A stretch of 16,149 nt of DNA, taken from contig JAOTWK010000035.1 of NCBI GenBank assembly GCA_029862935.1, forward strand, positions 1 through 16,149, written 5' to 3'. Every line of letters begins with the position of its first letter. The stretch's first letter is position 1. Below are positions 12,300 through 16,149 of this stretch, in pieces. A program made the translations under genes and the position numbers. This DNA comes from Gemmatimonadota bacterium (GTDB lineage Bacteria; Gemmatimonadota; Gemmatimonadetes; Gemmatimonadales; GWC2-71-9). The notes under the pieces were generated by a model that had not been told where the DNA came from, ran no database searches, and worked only from the letters and a program-made list of their open reading frames with translations.

Positions 12300-13043
12300 C
12301 TAGCCTCGGTTCGGTATCGTGACCAGTCGGTCGGCGTACTGGGGGACCACTGAATAGGTATCGAGTTCCATCGCCGCGACAAGGTCATTGCGGAACTTGG
12401 CTTGCTTGAGGCCCCGAGCACCGGCGCTCGACGTGATAGCCTGCTTCCACTGGTCGCCATAGCGGCGCACCAGCTCGAGCGCCGCGATCGCGGCATCGTT
12501 GACGTCCGCCGAGCGACGCAGGCGCGGAGGAACGATCGCCTGGGCGAAGCGGCCCGCGGTGTAGGCATCCTCCAATGCGAACATCCGCTCGCGACCACTG
12601 CAGAGGATGTGGAGCTCCTGCGCCTCCTCGAAGATCCGTCTTCCTTCTTCGACAATCGCGCTGAAGTTGGTCACCGCGCCGATCAGGACAGGCTTACCCG
12701 ACTCGGCCGCGACGATGGCGGGGGTGCCGTTCGTCGTGGCCATCACCAGCGTCTTCCCTTTCACAACGCTCGGTTTCATCTCGAGCGGCGAGTTGCCCAA
12801 CTCGAATCCTGGGATCTTCTGCATGTTGCGCTCACCGCAGAGCAACACGGCGTCGCGCTCCAAGTTCTGAGCGAGGCGGAGGGCATCTTCATGGTCGACG
12901 ACCGGCACGACCGCCTTGGCACCGTTGGACAACGCAGCCACGATCGTGGTCGTCGTCCGCAGGACGTCCACCACGAGCACTGGTCGGTCCTGAATGTCAT
13001 GCGGCTTCACGCCGAGCGGGGTGAAGTAGACGGAAAGCTTCAC
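12300..13043 (-). CDS. comB: Probable 2-phosphosulfolactate phosphatase (ComB family)
   Basis: The 247-residue product matches ComB, a Mg-dependent phosphatase that converts 2-phosphosulfolactate to sulfolactate. The enzyme is known from coenzyme M synthesis in methanogens and from sulfolactate formation in bacteria. Family motifs are [15 protein letters not shown] (24-38), [17 protein letters not shown] (70-86), [11 protein letters not shown] (103-113) and [19 protein letters not shown] (148-166). It starts with GTG at 13043, overlapping the accC stop as GTGA, and ends one base before ftsK. The other genes for phosphosulfolactate synthesis are not in the window, so the true substrate in this organism is uncertain. 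Confidence 0.9.
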   Translation of the reverse strand: MKLSVYFTPLGVKPHDIQDRPVLVVDVLRTTTTIVAALSNGAKAVVPVVDHEDALRLAQNLERDAVLLCGERNMQKIPGFELGNSPLEMKPSVVKGKTLVMATTNGTPAIVAAESGKPVLIGAVTNFSAIVEEGRRIFEEAQELHILCSGRERMFALEDAYTAGRFAQAIVPPRLRRSADVNDAAIAALELVRRYGDQWKQAITSSAGARGLKQAKFRNDLVAAMELDTYSVVPQYADRLVTIPNRG

Positions 13044-14398
13044 CGCGGCGGCTCGAACAGCTGTTGCTCCCGTTCCAGGAACTTGGTGTCGACAGTCCCC
13101 GCTCGGAAATCAGGATGGTCGACGATCCGCTGCAGAAACGGGATGTTGGTCGTGATCCCCTCGATGATGAACGAGTCGAGCGCGTGGCGCATTCTGGTCA
13201 ACGCTTCTTCGCGCGAGCGGCCATGCACGATCAGCTTTGCGATGAGCGAGTCATAGAACGGCGGGACCGTATAGCCGGAATAGATGTGCGTGTCGACCCG
13301 CACGCCCGGTCCACCCGGAGGATGAAATGTGGTGATCGTGCCCGGAGAGGGCTGAAAGTTACGGAACGGATTCTCGGCGTTGACACGGCACTCGATCGCG
13401 TGACCCCGGACGCGGTTGCCTTTGAGCTCGAGCTCGACAGTCTCGCCGGCTGCAACTCGGATCTGTTCCTTCACGAGATCGAAGTTCGTCACCATCTCGG
13501 TCACCGGGTGCTCGACCTGGATTCTTGTGTTCATCTCCATGAAGTAGAAGTGGCCGTCGGGATCGAGCAGGAACTCGACCGTTCCCGCACCCACATACCC
13601 AATCTTCGATGTTGCTTTGATCGCTGCCTCGCCCATTCGCTCACGCAGCGTCTGGTCGACTGCCGGGCTCGGCGCCTCCTCGACCACTTTTTGATGGCGC
13701 CGCTGCACTGAGCAGTCGCGCTCACACAAATGGACGACCTTGCCATACCGATCGCCCATGACTTGGATCTCGACGTGGCGCGGCCGATCAAGATACTTCT
13801 CGATGTAGACCTCATCGGAGCCGAACGCGGCCAGCGCTTCGTTTCTGGCGAGCGCAAAGGCCTGTTCGAACGCCTCGGCATCGCGCGCCACCCGCATCCC
13901 CTTCCCGCCGCCCCCGGCGGTGGCCTTGATCAGCACCGGATATCCGATACCCTCCGCCACTTCGCGCGCCGTGTCGACGCTCTCAATCACTCCATCCGAT
14001 CCAGGCACCACGGGAATGCCCTGTGCCACGACCATCTCGCGGGCCGCCGCCTTATCGCCCATGAGGCGGATCTGCTCGGCGGTTGGACCGATGAACGCGA
14101 TATTGGATGCATCGCAGGTTTCCGCGAAGGCGGCGCTTTCGGCGAGGAATCCATAGCCCGGATGGATGGCATCCGCGCCGGTGATCTCGGCTGCGGCAAT
14201 GATGTTGGGAATTCTCAAATACGAGAGCCGACTCGGCGGCGGGCCGATACACACCTCATCGTCGGCGAACCGCACGTGGAGCGACTCCCGATCGGCCTCG
14301 CTGAAGACCGCGACGGTCTCGATGTCCAATTCTCGACAGGCCCGGATGACCCGCAGGGCGATCTCCCCACGGTTGGCGACAAGGATACGCTTGAACAC
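13040..14398 (-). CDS. accC: Acetyl-CoA carboxylase biotin carboxylase subunit
   Basis: The 452-residue biotin carboxylase uses ATP and bicarbonate to carboxylate the biotin on AccB, the first half-reaction of fatty-acid synthesis. Numbered from GTG 14398: HPGYGFLAE at 79-87, Lys116 (MGDK), Lys158 and the glycine-rich ATP-grasp loop TAGGGGKGM at 160-168, [16 protein letters not shown] at 226-241, and [16 protein letters not shown] at 287-302 containing Glu288 and Arg292. These match the E. coli numbering closely. The frame extends upstream to 14476 over pilT; GTG 14398 gives the family start [14 protein letters not shown], has AGG just upstream, and follows the pilT stop by 4 bases. Confidence 0.96.
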   Translation of the reverse strand: MFKRILVANRGEIALRVIRACRELDIETVAVFSEADRESLHVRFADDEVCIGPPPSRLSYLRIPNIIAAAEITGADAIHPGYGFLAESAAFAETCDASNIAFIGPTAEQIRLMGDKAAAREMVVAQGIPVVPGSDGVIESVDTAREVAEGIGYPVLIKATAGGGGKGMRVARDAEAFEQAFALARNEALAAFGSDEVYIEKYLDRPRHVEIQVMGDRYGKVVHLCERDCSVQRRHQKVVEEAPSPAVDQTLRERMGEAAIKATSKIGYVGAGTVEFLLDPDGHFYFMEMNTRIQVEHPVTEMVTNFDLVKEQIRVAAGETVELELKGNRVRGHAIECRVNAENPFRNFQPSPGTITTFHPPGGPGVRVDTHIYSGYTVPPFYDSLIAKLIVHGRSREEALTRMRHALDSFIIEGITTNIPFLQRIVDHPDFRAGTVDTKFLEREQQLFEPPR

Positions 14399-14402
14399 TT
14401 GC

Positions 14403-15587
14403 CTAGGGCGTGAGCCCCTCCATCCCCGGCTCGTCTGGACCCTTGGGCGTGTCAGTTGTAATGACCTCGTCCGCAAACGTGCGATCGGACGTGCCCTCGA
14501 TGCCCGACACCCTGAGCGCGAACTCGTTGGGATTCGTCGAGTAGAAGAGCGCCATTTCGTAGTCGATCTCGCCCTGTTGGTACCACTGCATCAGCGACTG
14601 GTCGAACGACTGCATGCCGTACTGGACGGTCCCTTCCTTGATCAGGTCCGGGATATTGAGCGCTTTCTGGGCGTCACGGATGTTGTCGCGCACGGCGGCA
14701 GTATTGATGAGCACTTCGCAGGCCGGTACCCGATGCACACGATCCTTCGTCGGGACGAGGCGCAGCGAAATGACCGCCTCCAACGCTGTGGCCAGGAGAC
14801 TCCGCACCGCGGTGTGTTCGTGGGGTGGGAAGAAGGAGATCACGCGGTTGATCGTCTGCGTCGTGTCGGTCGTATGAAGCGTGGAAAACACCAGGTGACC
14901 GGTGTCGGCCGCCTTCATCGCAGTGTCCAGAGTGATCCGGTCACGGATCTCACCGATCAGGATGACGTCGGGGTCCTGCCGGAGTACGTGCCGTAGCGCC
15001 GCTTCGAACGACAGCGTGTCGGTTCCCACCTCGCGCTGCGCGATGTTCGCCTCGCCGTCACGGTGCAGAAACTCGATCGGGTCCTCGATCGTGATGATGT
15101 TGCAGCGGCGATTGTGGTTGATGTGGTTGATCATTGCCGCCAACGCTGTCGATTTGCCCGAGCCCGTCACCCCCGTGACGAGCACCAATCCACGTGGCTT
15201 CGTCGCGATCATCTGCAGCACCTGTGGGAGGTTCAGCTCGCGAATCCCCTTCACCTCATACGGAATCGCCCGGAACACGAACGAAAGCGTGCCCCGCTGC
15301 TGGAACACATTCGTGCGGAACCGTCCCACGCCTGGCACGCCGATCGCGAAGTCCGCCTCCTTGTGCTCGGCAAACTCCTTGACCTGCCGCGGTGTCATAA
15401 GCTGTTCGGCGAGCGCCTTCAGCTCCTCGGGTTTGAGCGGTGCTTGGCTGAGCTGCACCAATTCCCCGGCGATCCGGACCGTCGGAGGCCGACCCACCTT
15501 CAGGTGAATATCGGACGCATCGCGCTGCACCATCTCCGTGATGGCTTCTTTGAAATTGAACGGCGTGACCTTCGCTGGATCACTCAT
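14403..15587 (-). CDS. pilT: Type IV pilus retraction ATPase, PilT/PilU type
   Basis: The 394-residue hexameric ATPase powers pilus retraction in twitching motility and DNA uptake. Numbered from ATG 15587: the N-terminal PAS-like region includes [21 protein letters not shown], followed by Walker [10 protein letters not shown] (139-147), the Asp box ITIEDPIEF (165-173), Walker [13 protein letters not shown] (205-216), and the His box [20 protein letters not shown] (229-248). The C-terminal segment ([27 protein letters not shown]) is conserved in the family, while the classic AIRNLIRE motif of PilT is not evident, so a PilU-like role is possible. A second ATG at 15593 lies only 3 bases from AGGG; the ATG at 15587 has 9-base spacing and is preferred. 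It overlaps the end of accB and precedes accC by 4 bases. Confidence 0.93.
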   Translation of the reverse strand: MSDPAKVTPFNFKEAITEMVQRDASDIHLKVGRPPTVRIAGELVQLSQAPLKPEELKALAEQLMTPRQVKEFAEHKEADFAIGVPGVGRFRTNVFQQRGTLSFVFRAIPYEVKGIRELNLPQVLQMIATKPRGLVLVTGVTGSGKSTALAAMINHINHNRRCNIITIEDPIEFLHRDGEANIAQREVGTDTLSFEAALRHVLRQDPDVILIGEIRDRITLDTAMKAADTGHLVFSTLHTTDTTQTINRVISFFPPHEHTAVRSLLATALEAVISLRLVPTKDRVHRVPACEVLINTAAVRDNIRDAQKALNIPDLIKEGTVQYGMQSFDQSLMQWYQQGEIDYEMALFYSTNPNEFALRVSGIEGTSDRTFADEVITTDTPKGPDEPGMEGLTP

Positions 15588-16083
15588 TGGCATCTACCCT
15601 AAAGAGCACCTGTCCGAATTCGACCGGCTGCGAATCCTGGATACACACTTCCTTGATCACCCCGGAGATCTCGGCATCGATGGGATTCATGATCTTCATT
15701 GCTTCGATAATGCAGAGGGTCGTTCCAGGTGTGATGCGGCTCCCCACCCCCACGTACGGCTCCGCACCCGGCTCCGGCTGCGCATAGAAGGTGCCCACCA
15801 TCGGAGCGTGGATCTCGGTCAGGTGGGGCGTCGCTGCGGCATCTGCCCTCTCTGCCGCATCTGCCGTAGTGGCGGGAGCAGCAGCAGGATTGTCGGGTTG
15901 CGGTGGGGCTGCCGCTGCACTTCCCGCCGCGACCTGATACGTCACCGGCCCGGAGTGTGACGGCAGGCTGTTCTTCGAAACCTTGATGGTCGTGCTCCAG
16001 AGGTTCTTATGAACCTCGATCGCTCCCACGTTCGACTCGTTCAGGAGCTCCAGGAGCTTCTCGAGAAGTTTGATGTCTTTCAT
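15580..16083 (-). CDS. accB: Biotin carboxyl carrier protein of acetyl-CoA carboxylase
   Basis: The 167-residue carrier subunit holds biotin on Lys130 in the EAMKIMN motif (127-133) and shuttles carboxyl groups between AccC and the carboxyltransferase. Residues 1-40 form the conserved N-terminal helical segment (KLLEKLLELLNESNVGAIEV). Residues 51-86 are an Ala/Pro-rich flexible linker, and 88-165 are the biotinyl domain (APMVGTFYAQPEPGAEPYV). The ATG at 16083 overlaps the efp stop (ATGA). The gene overlaps pilT by 8 bases at its 3' end. Confidence 0.96.
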   Translation of the reverse strand: MKDIKLLEKLLELLNESNVGAIEVHKNLWSTTIKVSKNSLPSHSGPVTYQVAAGSAAAAPPQPDNPAAAPATTADAAERADAAATPHLTEIHAPMVGTFYAQPEPGAEPYVGVGSRITPGTTLCIIEAMKIMNPIDAEISGVIKEVCIQDSQPVEFGQVLFRVDANE

Positions 16084-16149
16084 ACGCGCTCGAGGTATTT
16101 GTCTTCGCGGCGATCGATTCGAATCATCTGCCCTTCCTCGATGAAGAGC
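16080..16149 (-). CDS. efp: Elongation factor P, C-terminal fragment
   Basis: The minus strand read from base 16148 gives LFIEEGQMIRIDRREDKYLERV and a TGA at 16082-16080. This is the conserved C-terminus of EF-P (the third OB-like domain), which relieves ribosome stalling at polyproline stretches. The rest lies beyond the window edge. The efp-accB pairing with an ATGA overlap is a common bacterial arrangement and supports the call. Confidence 0.85.
   Translation of the reverse strand, partial: LFIEEGQMIRIDRREDKYLERV

Noticed and set aside
12299..12655. N-terminal extension of ftsK by 119 residues
   Set aside because: It overlaps comB almost entirely, is Arg/Ser-rich without structure, and the ATG at 12298 starts directly before the first membrane helix with a ribosome binding site.
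12402..13711. Long + strand ORFs opposite comB and accC
   Set aside because: They are complementary-strand shadows of well-recognised enzymes and have no family features.

Overview
The window reads as a chromosomal housekeeping segment from a GC-rich (about 60% by eye), Gram-negative-type bacterium. The gene content and style point to Gemmatimonadota or a close relative: an exported PQQ-type sugar dehydrogenase with a Big2-like Ig domain, efp-accB next to pilT and accC, comB followed by ftsK, and recA-recX-alaS. The phylum call is an inference and was not tested by any search.

Layout. A 5'-truncated membrane protein gene lies on the + strand (1-816). It converges with a long minus-strand block that fills the rest of the window. 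In transcription order (right to left) this block is: the C-terminus of elongation factor P (efp), accB, pilT, accC, comB, ftsK, a YraN-family nuclease gene, recA, recX, alaS, a small unknown gene, a PHP-domain CpsB/YwqE-like phosphatase, a short-chain dehydrogenase (SDR), and the sugar dehydrogenase lipoprotein. From efp to ftsK the genes are tightly packed: an ATGA overlap (efp/accB), a 7-nt overlap (accB/pilT), a 4-nt gap (pilT/accC), a GTGA overlap (accC/comB) and a 1-nt gap (comB/ftsK). This suggests one translationally coupled operon joining fatty-acid synthesis (biotin carboxyl carrier protein and biotin carboxylase), type IV pilus retraction, sulfolactate metabolism and chromosome segregation. 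The yraN, recA, recX and alaS genes are more widely spaced. alaS and the small unknown gene share one base.

The most unusual content is repetitive DNA. Six minus-strand junctions (SDR/sugar dehydrogenase, PHP/SDR, unknown/PHP, recA/recX, yraN/recA, ftsK/yraN) carry short-unit repeats, most of them built as units on one side and their reverse complement on the other. The unit sequence differs between junctions, and two of the families recur at more than one place. A separate G/A-rich family (core GGGAGGAGGGAG) sits inside open reading frames: as hairpins in the small unknown gene and in ftsK just before Walker B, and as single purine arms in alaS (three sites) and in the SDR. All of these keep the frame and encode Gly/Arg/Glu-rich loops. 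This resembles in-frame palindromic elements known from Rickettsia (RPE), but with a different sequence, and is the main candidate for something undescribed here.

No tRNA, rRNA, CRISPR array or transposase was seen. No gap between genes exceeds 300 bases.
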